From contig CBRAFO010000003.1 in the NCBI GenBank assembly GCA_967755175.1, positions 1 to 64,000 of the forward strand: a DNA stretch of 64,000 bases. Reading direction: 5' to 3'. Under the pieces are notes generated by a model, which saw nothing but the letters and a program-made list of their open reading frames with translations, did no database searches and had not been told where the DNA came from. Shown here in pieces: positions 37,327 to 46,168 of the stretch. The translations under genes and the position numbers were made by a program. How positions within the stretch are numbered: position 1 is the stretch's first letter; each line of letters opens with the position of its first letter. Source of the stretch: Rariglobus sp967755175 (GTDB lineage Bacteria; Verrucomicrobiota; Verrucomicrobiia; Opitutales; Opitutaceae).

Positions 37327-37360
37327 GAGCCTGCTGTGTGAAAACACGGCAGGCTTTTTT
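37327..37360 (+). terminator. Terminator after the helical protein gene
   Basis: AGCCTGCTGTG pairs with CACGGCAGGCT and is followed by six T, 32 bp after the stop codon. Confidence 0.9.
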
Positions 37361-37587
37361 GCGAGGGTCGTCCTCAGGCGTTCCGGCTCGGAACCATCAT
37401 CAATCTCGGAACGCCTCGACGATTCTCTTGGAAAAAATCAAAGCCTGGATTGATCAAGACCCTCGGGTCTTGATCGTGAAGAGGCGAGCGCGAGGGAGTT
37501 CGGCGTCTCTGCGGACGCTCTCTCGCACTTTTCTATCAACTTTTTTCTTATCAATTCAGCGTTACCCACTAACCCTCCACCCACCCT

Positions 37588-38106
37588 ATGTTCATCAATA
37601 AATCTGCCCTGATCCTTGCCCTTGGTCTCTCTGGTTTGGCTACCCTTGGAATGCGCGCTGAGCAATCGGCCGGCGAACAAGCTCCCGTGCCGGTCGTAGC
37701 TCCTTCGGCCGCTCCCAAAGAAGTTAAGCCCTCCATGGGCATGAATCCGCAGATGATGCCGTCTGGCGGACCGCAGTCCGCGCTGACAGCAGAAGAGCGT
37801 GAAATTCTCAACAAAGCCCGGGCGGAACTACAGAAGGATCCGGAACTGGCGGAGATCACTAACCAGATTAAAGCGCTCATGGAAAAACGCGCGAAGTTGG
37901 CTGAAGAGAAGTTCAAAGCCATCAGCCCCGAAGCGGCTGCGATTGTGCAGAAAATGAAGGACAAGCAGGAAAAGATGCAGGCCGAACGCCGTGCGCAGAT
38001 GGACGCTATGCAGGCCAAAAAGGCGGCTGAATCAGCCGAGACTGCGCCGGCTCCGGCGAAGTCGGACAAGCCCGCAGCCCCCACCGTGCCGGCCGCCAAT
38101 CCGTAA
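37588..38106 (+). CDS. Secreted helical protein, unknown function
   Basis: A 172-residue protein with a signal peptide (MFINKSALILALGLSGLATL, cleavage likely after MRA). A Pro/Ala linker follows, then a charged helical region (ELAEITNQIKALMEKRAKLA) with coiled-coil character, and a Pro/Ala-rich tail. It is probably periplasmic or surface-located. The Met- and Lys-rich helix resembles small periplasmic helical proteins in general, but no family is assigned. It stands alone with its own terminator. Confidence 0.75.
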   Translation: MFINKSALILALGLSGLATLGMRAEQSAGEQAPVPVVAPSAAPKEVKPSMGMNPQMMPSGGPQSALTAEEREILNKARAELQKDPELAEITNQIKALMEKRAKLAEEKFKAISPEAAAIVQKMKDKQEKMQAERRAQMDAMQAKKAAESAETAPAPAKSDKPAAPTVPAANP

Positions 38107-38127
38107 CCCGTCTTGTTTCCCAAAAAG

Positions 38128-38156
38128 CCGCACCCCTAAAAGGTGCGGTTTTTTTG
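38128..38156 (+). terminator. Terminator of the secreted helical protein gene
   Basis: CCGCACC pairs with GGTGCGG, followed by seven T, starting 22 bp after the stop codon. Confidence 0.92.
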
Positions 38157-38167
38157 TGCCCGGCGTG

Positions 38168-38403
38168 GTCGCGGCTTTACGCCGCGACTCTTTAGCGCAT
38201 TTCAAAAAAGTCGTAGCCGCGAGCGTGAGCGAGTGGACGAACTACCACTCGCTCACGCTCGCGGCTACGAATAGAAAACGGCTCTAGTTCTACTTTGTTA
38301 GGTGCGCACGAACAGGTCTGAATTGGAGACCTGACGACCTCGTCGGGTCCCCCGGTTGAGGCTGGCGCAAGCCGCACAAGCCCGACGAGGTCGTCGGGCC
38401 TCC
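38168..38403. repeat. Cluster of three REP-like palindromes
   Basis: In order: GTCGCGGC-TTTAC-GCCGCGAC (38168-38188); a perfect 26-bp inverted repeat with 8-nt loop (38211-38236 / 38245-38270, family C, core GCGAGCGTGAGCGAGT); and a spaced doublet (38325-38403, family F, arms like CCCGACGAGGTCGTCGGG). They fill most of the 423-bp gene-free stretch from 38107 to 38529, together with the terminator at its left end. No gene was seen in this stretch. Confidence 0.8.
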
Positions 38404-38529
38404 AAAATCCACCCCAAATAACAATGCGCGTCATCGCGAAGTAAAGTCGCTCCTACACCCGGCCCGACGAACCGACCAGGTATCTACCAGTGAATGAACC
38501 CGCGTAGACGTATCGGGTCTATTCCACGG

Positions 38530-39234
38530 ATGTGGTCTCGTTTTCTCTTCCTTGTTTTTGCCGTTTTAGGACTCCCCTTAGGGATCCGCGCCGAACCCCC
38601 GGCTCTGCTGGTCAAAGCGGTCGCGAATTGGGCGGAGGGCCGGCAGGAACTCGCCTTTACCCAACGCACCCGCGCCCTCAACGACGACCACTCCGTCAAA
38701 TACGAACGGGTGGAGCGCTACGATCCCTCTCAACCAGACAACAGCCGTTGGCGGCTGATTGAAGTAAATGGGAAGCCGCCCACCGAGGAGGAGCGGCAAG
38801 ACATCGAGGTCAAACGGAACCGCAAGCCCCGCAAACCCGCCGGCAACCCTCCCGCCGCTTACCTCGACCTTGAAACCGCCCGCCTCGTCCATGAAACGGA
38901 TCGATCAGCAAACTACGAAGTGGGGATCAAGCCTGAGGCCGCCCGTTTCGTCCCTTTGGACAAAATCGTGCTCTACCTGATCGTCGATAAAACGAGCGAA
39001 TCCATCCACCACATCAGCGGCTACCTGCGGGAACCCATGCGCATCGCATTCGGCCTGGCCAAAATCATCGACGTGGATCTCGACGTGCAATTCGAGGCCT
39101 CTTCAGACGAACCGCCGCCGGCCTCGGCCGTGTCCGCAGGCAGCACGGCGCGCGTAAAGATGTCCAAATTCGGGAACCCGTTGGAGTTCACCTGGAGCGA
39201 TTTTAAAGAGGTGCCGGTTTATCGCGTCCCGTAA
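38530..39234 (+). CDS. Secreted protein, unknown function
   Basis: From the ATG at 38530 the protein has 234 residues with a signal peptide (MWSRFLFLVFAVLGLPLGIR). The mature part is soluble and mixed alpha/beta, with the conserved-looking segment YDPSQPDNSRWRLIEVNGKP, which resembles outer-membrane-lipoprotein-like sorting proteins that bind hydrophobic ligands; that resemblance is weak. An ATG 12 codons upstream (38494) is less likely. It is flanked by palindromic repeats on both sides. Confidence 0.7.
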   Translation: MWSRFLFLVFAVLGLPLGIRAEPPALLVKAVANWAEGRQELAFTQRTRALNDDHSVKYERVERYDPSQPDNSRWRLIEVNGKPPTEEERQDIEVKRNRKPRKPAGNPPAAYLDLETARLVHETDRSANYEVGIKPEAARFVPLDKIVLYLIVDKTSESIHHISGYLREPMRIAFGLAKIIDVDLDVQFEASSDEPPPASAVSAGSTARVKMSKFGNPLEFTWSDFKEVPVYRVP

Positions 39235-39316
39235 GGTGGCACAGACATTCTTGTCTGTCCGATTTGGCGAGGGGGAAGATTTTCAAACCGGGCGTCGCAA
39301 GCGACGCCCCTACTTT
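39235..39316. repeat. Two short REP-like palindromes
   Basis: A palindrome with arms ACAGACA and TGTCTGT (within 39235-39262) and GGGCGTCGCAAGCGACGCCC (39290-39309) lie just after the secreted-protein gene, between convergent genes. They may contribute to transcription termination, but they have the composition of the other REP families. Confidence 0.6.
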
Positions 39317-39372
39317 CGAAACCGTTCACACGCGGTCAAATGACCTGACCTATTTCCCACCGACAAGTGGCT

Positions 39373-40248
39373 TCAATACCGCACGCTGCGGCCGAAGTAG
39401 TTGAGCATCCAATACTCTTTCCACACGCGGTAACGGCCTTCGTGGCTGATCTTGCCGTGTTCTTCACGGTCGGCGTGCGGAAACAGGAAGCCCAACTCGG
39501 TGTTGATCTGCTCCAGTTCGCGTTGCTGCGTGTTGAGGTCGTTGAGCGGATCGGTCGTCCAGGGCGAAATCATCTCGTTGCCACGTGCGAGGCGCTCACG
39601 GTGTTTCTTGACCAGCCCGGCCAGCGAGCGCCGCCAAGGGTTGCGCTGCACCAACCAGTTTTCGGGATAAAATCCGCCGAAGGGCAGGTGCAGGTTGTCG
39701 GTCACGTAGCGGTAGCCGCTCGCGGTGTTGGTCGAGAGGTTGTAACACACCGCGAGTCCACCGTTGCCCTGTGGGAGAAACGTGATCTGCAAGCGGGTGC
39801 CCGCCTCGGCATCCTGATAAATGGATACGCGCAGGTGAATGCTGGGGCCGACTTCGGCTTTGAGCGCCTGAACTTGTTTAAACCCGTTCGCCCGCAGCCA
39901 ATCGCGGATCTTCAACAGGCGCGGATGCGTGGGCCACTCTTCGCCGGACTGGTTGAGCGTGAAGCGCGGAAACAAGGGCAGGGGACTCACGCTGAGCGCG
40001 TGAATGGCCAGCCAGTTGTAGAGCGTCTCCAGCAAGAACCAGACGAGGAAAAACGCCGCCACCAGCACGGGGTAAGGACGGTCGGTCCAACCGAAATCGA
40101 GCGCCATGGCGGCGGCACCAAACGCAAAAATGAACCAGCGCAACCAGCGGTTGAAGATCGCCAGCACGGGCGAACCCCGGCGCTGGTTGAGCTGCAACAG
40201 CACCAGCGAGAGAATGATCGCTACGAGGAGCGGATAATCGGGATTCAT
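39373..40248 (-). CDS. Membrane protein, unknown function
   Basis: The ATG at 40248 gives 291 residues, starting MNPDYPLLVAIILSLVLLQL. Three hydrophobic segments lie within the first 100 residues; the remaining roughly 190 are soluble, probably cytoplasmic. An upstream open frame exists to 40344 but overlaps a REP palindrome (40313-40338). No family was recognised. It follows dnaN on the same strand with about 126 bp between. Confidence 0.75.
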   Translation of the reverse strand: MNPDYPLLVAIILSLVLLQLNQRRGSPVLAIFNRWLRWFIFAFGAAAMALDFGWTDRPYPVLVAAFFLVWFLLETLYNWLAIHALSVSPLPLFPRFTLNQSGEEWPTHPRLLKIRDWLRANGFKQVQALKAEVGPSIHLRVSIYQDAEAGTRLQITFLPQGNGGLAVCYNLSTNTASGYRYVTDNLHLPFGGFYPENWLVQRNPWRRSLAGLVKKHRERLARGNEMISPWTTDPLNDLNTQQRELEQINTELGFLFPHADREEHGKISHEGRYRVWKEYWMLNYFGRSVRY

Positions 40249-40312
40249 GGAAGCGGTGAAATGAACGCGTGAGGGTAAAGCCCGAATGACTTCGACGGCT
40301 GGGTATCGAAGA

Positions 40313-40338
40313 AGGCCCGACGGGGTCGTCGGGCCTCC
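40313..40338. repeat. REP-like palindrome, family F
   Basis: AGGCCCGACGGGGTCGTCGG followed by GCCTCC, the same core as the doublet at 38325-38403. It lies between dnaN and the membrane-protein gene. Confidence 0.75.
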
Positions 40339-40374
40339 AAGCAAACCCTGGTTAAACCATCACCGGATCGGGTC

Positions 40375-41499
40375 TCAGCTCAACCGCACGGGCATGATCA
40401 CGCAGATGAAGCTTTCCAGCGTCTTGAATACGCCGGGGCTCACCTCGTCCTTCAACTCGAAGAAGATCTCGTCTTTGTTGAGGGCCTTGAGCGGATCGAT
40501 CACAAACGAAGGGTTGAACGCGACTTGGAGATCGGGACCGCTGTAGGCGATCGCCATGGATTCGTGGGCCTCGCCGAAATCGGGGCTCTGCGCCGTGATT
40601 TCGAGGAGGTTGCTGCTGAGCTTGATCTTCACCGAGTTGGATTTCTCCGAGGTCACCAGTGCGGCGCGGTGCACGCATTGGAGGAACAACTCGCGCTCCA
40701 GCTTGATGCGCTGGTGCGTTTCCTTGGGGATGACCTGCTGATAATTCGGGTAATTACCTTCGACGACCTTCGAGTAGAGGTAGATCGAGTCCACCAGACC
40801 GCTGGAGTCTTTGTCCGTGTTGATCTGGAAGGACGCGCGGCGGTCATTAAACGCGATTTTGAGCTTCTCCCCCTTGTCCAGCATGCGCGTGAGCTCGGAG
40901 ACCGTCTTGGCGGGCAGAATGATGCTTCCTGCGTTTTCGGCGGGAACTTCGAGTTCCTTGGAAATGAGGGCGAGGCGGCGGCCATCGGTGGCGACCAAGC
41001 TGAGCTTGCCGTCACGGAAGTTGAAATACACGCCGTTGAGGATGTAACGCGTTTCGTCGGAGGACTGCGCGTAGGACACGCTCTTGAGCATCGAGGTGAG
41101 CTCGGCCTGTTCGAGGGTGAAGCTCTTGTCGTCGCCGAACTCGGGCAACGGGGGGAACTCTTCCTTGCCGATGCCCACGATCTTAAACGTGGACCCGCCG
41201 GAGGTGAGTTTCACCTGGTGGTTGGGCGTGGAGTCGAAGGTCACGTCCACGTTGGGCAGTTCGCGCACGATGGTGGCGAGACGCTTAACCGGGAGGGTGA
41301 CGGAGCCGCCTTCCTTCACCTCGGCCTTGATCTTGCAGCGGATGCCGAGGTCAAGGTTGGTGGTGGTGAGCGAGATGTAGTCCTTCTCAGCCTCGATCAG
41401 CACGTTGCTCAGGATGGGCATCGTGGCCTTGGAGCCGACGACATTGAGGACCTGGGCAAGGCCATTGCTGAAGTGATCGCGGTTGATCTTGAATTTCAT
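40375..41499 (-). CDS. dnaN: DNA polymerase III sliding clamp (beta)
   Basis: Processivity ring that holds the replicative polymerase on DNA. The 374-residue length is standard. The three repeated clamp domains are evident, with VATDGRRLAL in the second domain and the terminal IMPVRLS, which corresponds to the usual MPMRL end. No dnaA or recF lies beside it, so the classic origin cluster is not conserved here. The upstream 258 bp are AT-rich near 41540-41592 and likely hold the promoter. Confidence 0.97.
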   Translation of the reverse strand: MKFKINRDHFSNGLAQVLNVVGSKATMPILSNVLIEAEKDYISLTTTNLDLGIRCKIKAEVKEGGSVTLPVKRLATIVRELPNVDVTFDSTPNHQVKLTSGGSTFKIVGIGKEEFPPLPEFGDDKSFTLEQAELTSMLKSVSYAQSSDETRYILNGVYFNFRDGKLSLVATDGRRLALISKELEVPAENAGSIILPAKTVSELTRMLDKGEKLKIAFNDRRASFQINTDKDSSGLVDSIYLYSKVVEGNYPNYQQVIPKETHQRIKLERELFLQCVHRAALVTSEKSNSVKIKLSSNLLEITAQSPDFGEAHESMAIAYSGPDLQVAFNPSFVIDPLKALNKDEIFFELKDEVSPGVFKTLESFICVIMPVRLS

Positions 41500-41757
41500 T
41501 TAAAAGCGGGGAGGGAAGGAGACGCGAAAGGCGGGAAGCTAACAAAGGATAAAAGATATCTAGTTCAATCTATATGTTATCCGTATTATTATGGGCTGCG
41601 AGTAACTGCCATAACCGGGACCTTTCCCCTCGCAAAACCTGATGCCGGATACCGTGAAAAACCCCATGCCGGGAATCCAATAAGCGGGCGGTTATGAACA
41701 AGGGTGAAGTTATTGGTCGGTTATTGGTCGGTTGGTCGCAGAAGAGTTCACATCAAC
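41500..41757. other. Region upstream of dnaN
   Basis: Contains an AT-rich block (about 41540-41592) with promoter-like hexamers on the minus strand (for example TTGAAC followed 17 bp later by TTGTTA). It also has a tandem repeat of TTATTGGTCGG (41710-41720 and 41721-41731). No clear DnaA-box cluster was found, so there is no basis to call an origin. Confidence 0.4.
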
Positions 41758-42645
41758 TCACGTCAACGGCGCATGCTTGATCAGACCATGTCGGCGCCAG
41801 TGGCGGAGCAGACCAAAGAAGATGTAACCGAGGCAGACGCTGAACATGGCGTATTCCTTGAACCGGACGACCGCGGCACCTATGGCGACGTAGATCACCA
41901 AGGTGGTGAGCTTGGTCTTCGTGCGGAGGTCAATTTGTTTGCCGCTCGGGTAGCGGACCATGCTTACCATCAACATGGCAACGAGAAGGAGGAGCGGTGG
42001 GAGACCGAGGGTGGTCCATTGCAAAGACTTGTCGTGCTCCATCAGGTTGAGAAGGAAGAGCACCAAGGCGGCGACGGTGCCGGCGGCGGCGGGAACAGGG
42101 AGGCCAACGAAGTCTTTGTTGGTGGGTTTCCCGCCGGGACGGTGCAACAACGGGTGGGTGATGACGTTGAAGCGCGCCAGCCGGATCGCTGCACAGAGCA
42201 GGTAGATGAAGCCGATCAACCCACCTACGCTCAACAACGTCTGGTCGCCGCCGGCAGGTCGGATAATCAGGAAAAACACCATCAGGGCGGGCGCTAGGCC
42301 GAAGGAAACGACGTCGGCTAGGGAATCGAACTCGGCCCCGAACAGCGATTCTTTGCCGCCCATGCGGGCGAGGCGTCCATCCAAGGCGTCGAAAGCCATC
42401 GCCCCAAAGATGAACCAGACCGCGTTCTTATAGTGAAGAATCGCTTCGGGCGGAATGATGGTCGAGGTTTCAGCGGCTTCACGGGTGATGAAGCTCGCCT
42501 CGATGCAGGCCATGCAGGCGGCGAAACCGCAGAAGAGATTTCCCGCGGTCATCAGGTTGGGCAGGAAATAGATCCGGCTAGCCTGTTCGACGCTGTAGGG
42601 ATTTTCCGCGTCGCTGTCCGAGGGTGAGAGGATTTCGTCGGCCAT
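41758..42645 (-). CDS. pssA: CDP-diacylglycerol-serine O-phosphatidyltransferase
   Basis: Makes phosphatidylserine, the precursor of phosphatidylethanolamine, in the membrane. The CDP-alcohol phosphotransferase motif is present as DALDGRLARMGG, then GAEFDSLADVVSFG. Multiple membrane helices fill the 295 residues. The N-terminal segment PNLMTAGNLFCGFAACMACI is typical of the family. It follows the RelE-like gene by 33 bp, so the two may be co-transcribed. Confidence 0.93.
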   Translation of the reverse strand: MADEILSPSDSDAENPYSVEQASRIYFLPNLMTAGNLFCGFAACMACIEASFITREAAETSTIIPPEAILHYKNAVWFIFGAMAFDALDGRLARMGGKESLFGAEFDSLADVVSFGLAPALMVFFLIIRPAGGDQTLLSVGGLIGFIYLLCAAIRLARFNVITHPLLHRPGGKPTNKDFVGLPVPAAAGTVAALVLFLLNLMEHDKSLQWTTLGLPPLLLLVAMLMVSMVRYPSGKQIDLRTKTKLTTLVIYVAIGAAVVRFKEYAMFSVCLGYIFFGLLRHWRRHGLIKHAPLT

Positions 42646-42678
42646 GGTAATGAAAGCTGGTTACGGGCTTACTTCAGC

Positions 42679-43035
42679 TCACTTCTTGGTGAGCGTTTCC
42701 AGGTATTTCCAGAACTTGGAGTCCTGCTCGACCAGCTGGGATTCGGAAACCGGCAGCTTGTTGCGCAAGAGGAAATCTTCCAACGAATTACTGTGCAGGA
42801 TGTAGAGCACATGAATCGCCTCCGAGCCGCGCGTGTCGAAATAGAAACGGTGGTCGCCGCTGCGCAACCGGTAGAGGCTATGGCCGGCGCGGGTGAACCG
42901 GCCCAACGGTTCGCGAGGATGTTCCAGATCGGCAGGCTTCAGAGAGCTGATCGGCTCGATGGCCTCGAGCTGTTGCAGTTTATCGAGCTTGTTCAGCTCC
43001 GTCATGCTCTGCTCGGAAAAAGTGACCTGATACAT
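42679..43035 (-). CDS. Small RelE/ParE-fold-like protein upstream of pssA
   Basis: The ATG at 43035 gives 118 residues starting MYQVTFSEQSMTELNKLDKL. The segment FTRAGHSLYRLRSGDHRFYF followed by DTRGSEAIHVLYIL resembles the beta-sheet core of RelE-type toxins. It is longer than a usual toxin and no antitoxin gene adjoins it, so it may be a domesticated homologue rather than a toxin. The tight spacing to pssA suggests a shared operon. Function is unproven. Confidence 0.6.
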   Translation of the reverse strand: MYQVTFSEQSMTELNKLDKLQQLEAIEPISSLKPADLEHPREPLGRFTRAGHSLYRLRSGDHRFYFDTRGSEAIHVLYILHSNSLEDFLLRNKLPVSESQLVEQDSKFWKYLETLTKK

Positions 43036-43144
43036 AGTGTGAAGGGCGAAAGTCGTGGGAAGTGGGGGTGGGGCTAGCTGTAACCCGAGATCCGCCTTGG
43101 CGTCACGCCAGAGAAGACACGCGAACAGGCAAACCCCGAGCACC

Positions 43145-43603
43145 ATGAAAGTTTTGTTTTTAGCCCCCGTGTTCCTTGCAGCAACGCAATTTGTTACGCT
43201 TGCGTCCGCTGCGGAACCGGCATCCGGGACGGATGCCGCCCGCGACGCCGAGATCATCAAGCGCTACGACACCAACAAGGACGGCAGGCTCGACGAAGCC
43301 GAGATCGCCGCCGTCAAAGAGCAGACGCTCATGGCCGGTCAGGAAAAGCGCGAAGAGCGCCGGGATCGCGTTCAAGAACGCGTGGAAGGCTGGATCAAGG
43401 AATTCGACAAGAACGGCGACGGTAAGCTCGATGACGCCGAAAAGCTGGTGATGGAAACCACGTTGCGCGCTCGCATGGAAAAGAACCCTCGCATGATGAA
43501 GCGCCTCGATACCGATGGTGACGGTAAGCTCAGTGACGCCGAATGGGCGGTCGGCCGGGAAAAGATTTTGGGCAGGATGCAAGAACGCGGCGCGGCCAAG
43601 TAG
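43145..43603 (+). CDS. Secreted EF-hand calcium-binding protein
   Basis: From the ATG at 43145 the protein has 152 residues with a signal peptide (MKVLFLAPVFLAATQFVTLA). Three EF-hand loops are visible: DTNKDGRLDEAE, DKNGDGKLDDAE and DTDGDGKLSDAE, all with the acidic residues at positions 1 and 12. Charged helices lie between them. It is likely periplasmic and calcium-binding; its partner is unknown. A family A palindrome follows the stop. Confidence 0.88.
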   Translation: MKVLFLAPVFLAATQFVTLASAAEPASGTDAARDAEIIKRYDTNKDGRLDEAEIAAVKEQTLMAGQEKREERRDRVQERVEGWIKEFDKNGDGKLDDAEKLVMETTLRARMEKNPRMMKRLDTDGDGKLSDAEWAVGREKILGRMQERGAAK

Positions 43604-43622
43604 CTTGCTTGGGGTGGACGGA

Positions 43623-43678
43623 GTGGGAGCGAGCTTGCTCGCGATGGATCGACCGATCGCGAGCAAGCTCGCTCCCAC
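43623..43678. repeat. REP palindrome, family A
   Basis: Perfect 23-bp arms (43623-43645 and 43656-43678) with the same core as the element at 15-66. It lies between the EF-hand gene and the transporter fusion gene. Confidence 0.88.
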
Positions 43679-43734
43679 GTTCGGAATTTAAAAAGAAGTG
43701 GCGCGCCCGCCCTTACCTGCGCACACCTGTCGCG

Positions 43735-46164
43735 ATGCGTTGGCGTGCGTTCGCCCCAGTTGTTATTTTGATCATCACGTGCCTCTCGGCGGGGTCACCC
43801 GTGCGTTCGGCCGAACCCGCTCCGCTGGAAATCGACATCCCCGTGCTGGTCGCCGGTTATGGCGCGGCATTTTTCGAGGAAACCGCCCGCGAGTTCGAGG
43901 CGCTGCGCCCGGACGTAAGAGTGCGTATCCACGGCAACCCGCGTATCAACGACCAGGTGCGCATTCGCGTGATGGCCGGCGACGATCCTGACGCGACCGA
44001 TGCTGTCCTGCTCTATCCGAACCTGATCAAGGCCGGTCGTATCCTCGACCTCTCGCCTTACCTAGACGGAGCCAACTGGGAAGGCGACGCCCACTGGCGC
44101 GACACGTTTCTCCCTGGTGTGCTCGAACGCTGGACCACACCAACCGTAACGCCGGCCGCCGCTCCGAACGTAGCGACGAGCGTGAGCGAGTCGGGTTCGA
44201 CCGCGACTGGGACGGCAACCGTGTCCACCCCGGCTCCCGCGCCTGTTTACGGTATCCCGTTTGCCCACGCCGTCTGGACGATTTTCTACGACAAGAAACG
44301 TTTCCGCGAAAACGGCTGGGAGACTCCGCGCACGTGGGACGAGTTTTTCGCGCTCTGCGAAAAAATGGAGCGCGCCGGCGTCGCCCCGCTCTCGTTGCCC
44401 GGTGTGTTTATGCGTTATGGCGACGCCTTCCTGCGCGCGGCCCATTACAACCTCGTCGGCGCCGAAGGCTGGCGCGCCTACAACCGGCTTGATGCGGGTG
44501 CGCGCACCGATCCGCGTTTCATCCGCGCAGCCGGCGTGTTGCAGCGGCTTTCCACTCGCCACGTCATCAAGGGATGGGAAGGCATGACGCACACCGCCGC
44601 GCAACTCGCCTTCATCGAAGGGCGCGCCGCGATGACGATTTCCGCCTCGTGGTTCGCCAGCGAGATGCGTGGCAAGCTTCCGGATAACTTCGAACTGGGC
44701 GCGATGAACCTGCCGGTGTTCTCCGATGGTATCACGCCTTCCGATACGCTGCAGACGCAGAGTGCTTATTATTTTCTATTCGCTCGCGGTGATCCGGCGC
44801 ACGAGCGGGCCACCGTGGATTTCTTTCGGTTTCTCACGTCGCGGGAACGCGCACGCCGCTTCGCGCAGACGGTGGACTCGCCGGTCGCATTGCGTGCCGT
44901 GGGCCCGGGTGATTATTCCCCGCTCATGCGCGACACCGCCGCGCTGATCGCGAAATCTCCCGGCTCCTTCGATGCCGCGCCGCCTGCTTCCGCGACGCAC
45001 CTCGCGGTGATCAACCAAGCGCTCACCGATGCACGTTATCGGCTGATGACGGGCCGTATCACGCCGGAGGAGTTTGGCGCTCGGCTCGAAGCCGCGGCGG
45101 CGGCGGCGCGTGCGCGTGAGGACGAGCCTGATCGCGTGGAAACACGGCACGGCTTCGCAGCGGCGGCATTACTGCTGGTGCTCGCCGGCTTGGTGGCGTG
45201 GCTCGCGTGGGTGCGGCTCGCGAAAGGCGGACGCAGGCCCGAGGGCATGTCTTCCCGCCCGAGCACGGGCCAATCCTCCGAACACCTCGGGAAGTTGCGC
45301 GGGCGGCTGGCGTTTGGGTTCGTTGGACCGGCGCTTGGGTTGTTCGGCGCGTTCGTGATCCTGCCGGGGCTCGCGTCGTTTGCCTGGGCGTTTACGCGCT
45401 GGGACGGGTTGGGCGAACGCACGTGGGCGGGGCTGTTTAACTTCAAGTGGCTGCTGCTGGAGAGCGACGTGTTCTGGTTCGCGCTGCGCAATAATCTTTT
45501 CCTGATGCTCGCGCCCGCGCTGGTGGTGGTGCCCGCAGCGTTGTTCTTCGCCACGCTGATCCATCGCGGCGTGTGGGGCGGGGCGGTTTTTCGCGTGGTG
45601 TTTCTCTTTCCCAACATGCTCGGCGGAATTGCGGCGACGCTGCTCTGGATGAGCGCCTACGAGCCGCATGGCGGATTGGTTAACACCGCGTTGGTGAAGC
45701 TCGGCTTCGAGAGTTTCGACGGGTTCGCGTGGCTTTCTCAGGCCCACCTCTACGGAGCGCTTCTGCCGATCTATTTGTGGATGGCGTGCGGGTTTAATCT
45801 CGTGCTCTACCTCGCCGCGATGGAGGGAATCCCGCCCGATCTCTATGAAGCGGCTGATCTCGAAGGCGCGTCGCCGGCGCGCCAGTTTTTTACGATCACG
45901 CTGCCACTCATTTGGGAGGTGCTGGTGATCTCGGCGGTGTTCCTCGTGATCGGCGGACTCAACGCTTTCGAGATGATCTGGCTGCTCACGTCGCAAGATC
46001 CGGCGAGTGGTTCGCACACGCTGAGCACGCTGATGGTTTCGACGATGTTCCAAGAGTTTCAAATCGGCCGCGCCACCGCGATCGCCGTGGTGATGTTCAT
46101 CCTGGTCCTCCTCGGCAGTGCCGCGGTGATGCGGCTGTTAAAACGTGAAAGCGTGGAAATGTGA
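43735..46164 (+). CDS. ABC sugar importer: substrate-binding protein fused to MalF-type permease
   Basis: An 809-residue fusion. Residues 1-25 are a signal peptide; about 30-455 are a family-1 solute-binding protein (PVLVAGYGAAFFEETAREFE; AWTIFYDKKRFRENGWETPR is shifted here as HAVWTIFYDKKRF). About 472-495 is a membrane helix, and 524-809 a six-helix permease domain with the EAA loop EAADLEGASPARQFF near residue 705 that docks the ATPase. The binding domain would therefore be tethered outside the membrane. A low-complexity insert (about residues 140-165) includes sequence encoded by a REP element at 44169-44191. The partner permease follows after 4 bp; no ATPase gene is nearby. Confidence 0.9.
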   Translation: MRWRAFAPVVILIITCLSAGSPVRSAEPAPLEIDIPVLVAGYGAAFFEETAREFEALRPDVRVRIHGNPRINDQVRIRVMAGDDPDATDAVLLYPNLIKAGRILDLSPYLDGANWEGDAHWRDTFLPGVLERWTTPTVTPAAAPNVATSVSESGSTATGTATVSTPAPAPVYGIPFAHAVWTIFYDKKRFRENGWETPRTWDEFFALCEKMERAGVAPLSLPGVFMRYGDAFLRAAHYNLVGAEGWRAYNRLDAGARTDPRFIRAAGVLQRLSTRHVIKGWEGMTHTAAQLAFIEGRAAMTISASWFASEMRGKLPDNFELGAMNLPVFSDGITPSDTLQTQSAYYFLFARGDPAHERATVDFFRFLTSRERARRFAQTVDSPVALRAVGPGDYSPLMRDTAALIAKSPGSFDAAPPASATHLAVINQALTDARYRLMTGRITPEEFGARLEAAAAAARAREDEPDRVETRHGFAAAALLLVLAGLVAWLAWVRLAKGGRRPEGMSSRPSTGQSSEHLGKLRGRLAFGFVGPALGLFGAFVILPGLASFAWAFTRWDGLGERTWAGLFNFKWLLLESDVFWFALRNNLFLMLAPALVVVPAALFFATLIHRGVWGGAVFRVVFLFPNMLGGIAATLLWMSAYEPHGGLVNTALVKLGFESFDGFAWLSQAHLYGALLPIYLWMACGFNLVLYLAAMEGIPPDLYEAADLEGASPARQFFTITLPLIWEVLVISAVFLVIGGLNAFEMIWLLTSQDPASGSHTLSTLMVSTMFQEFQIGRATAIAVVMFILVLLGSAAVMRLLKRESVEM
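44169..44191 (+). repeat. REP family C half-element inside a coding sequence
   Basis: CGTAGCGACGAGCGTGAGCG plus AGT matches the arm of the family C palindromes at 38211-38270 and 48700-48733, with small changes. It is read in frame as part of NVATSVSESGST, within a Thr/Ala/Pro-rich linker of the transporter fusion, without breaking the frame. Confidence 0.65.
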
Positions 46165-46168
46165 CCTC

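Noticed and set aside
41500..41757. Chromosomal origin upstream of dnaN
   Set aside because: No dnaA neighbour and no cluster of DnaA boxes; AT-richness alone is explained by a promoter.
42679..43035. Type II toxin-antitoxin system
   Set aside because: No antitoxin partner on either side and the protein is long for a RelE toxin; kept only as RelE-fold-like.
43543..43734. Upstream extension of the transporter fusion frame
   Set aside because: It would run through the EF-hand gene end and a REP palindrome; the signal peptide begins at 43735.
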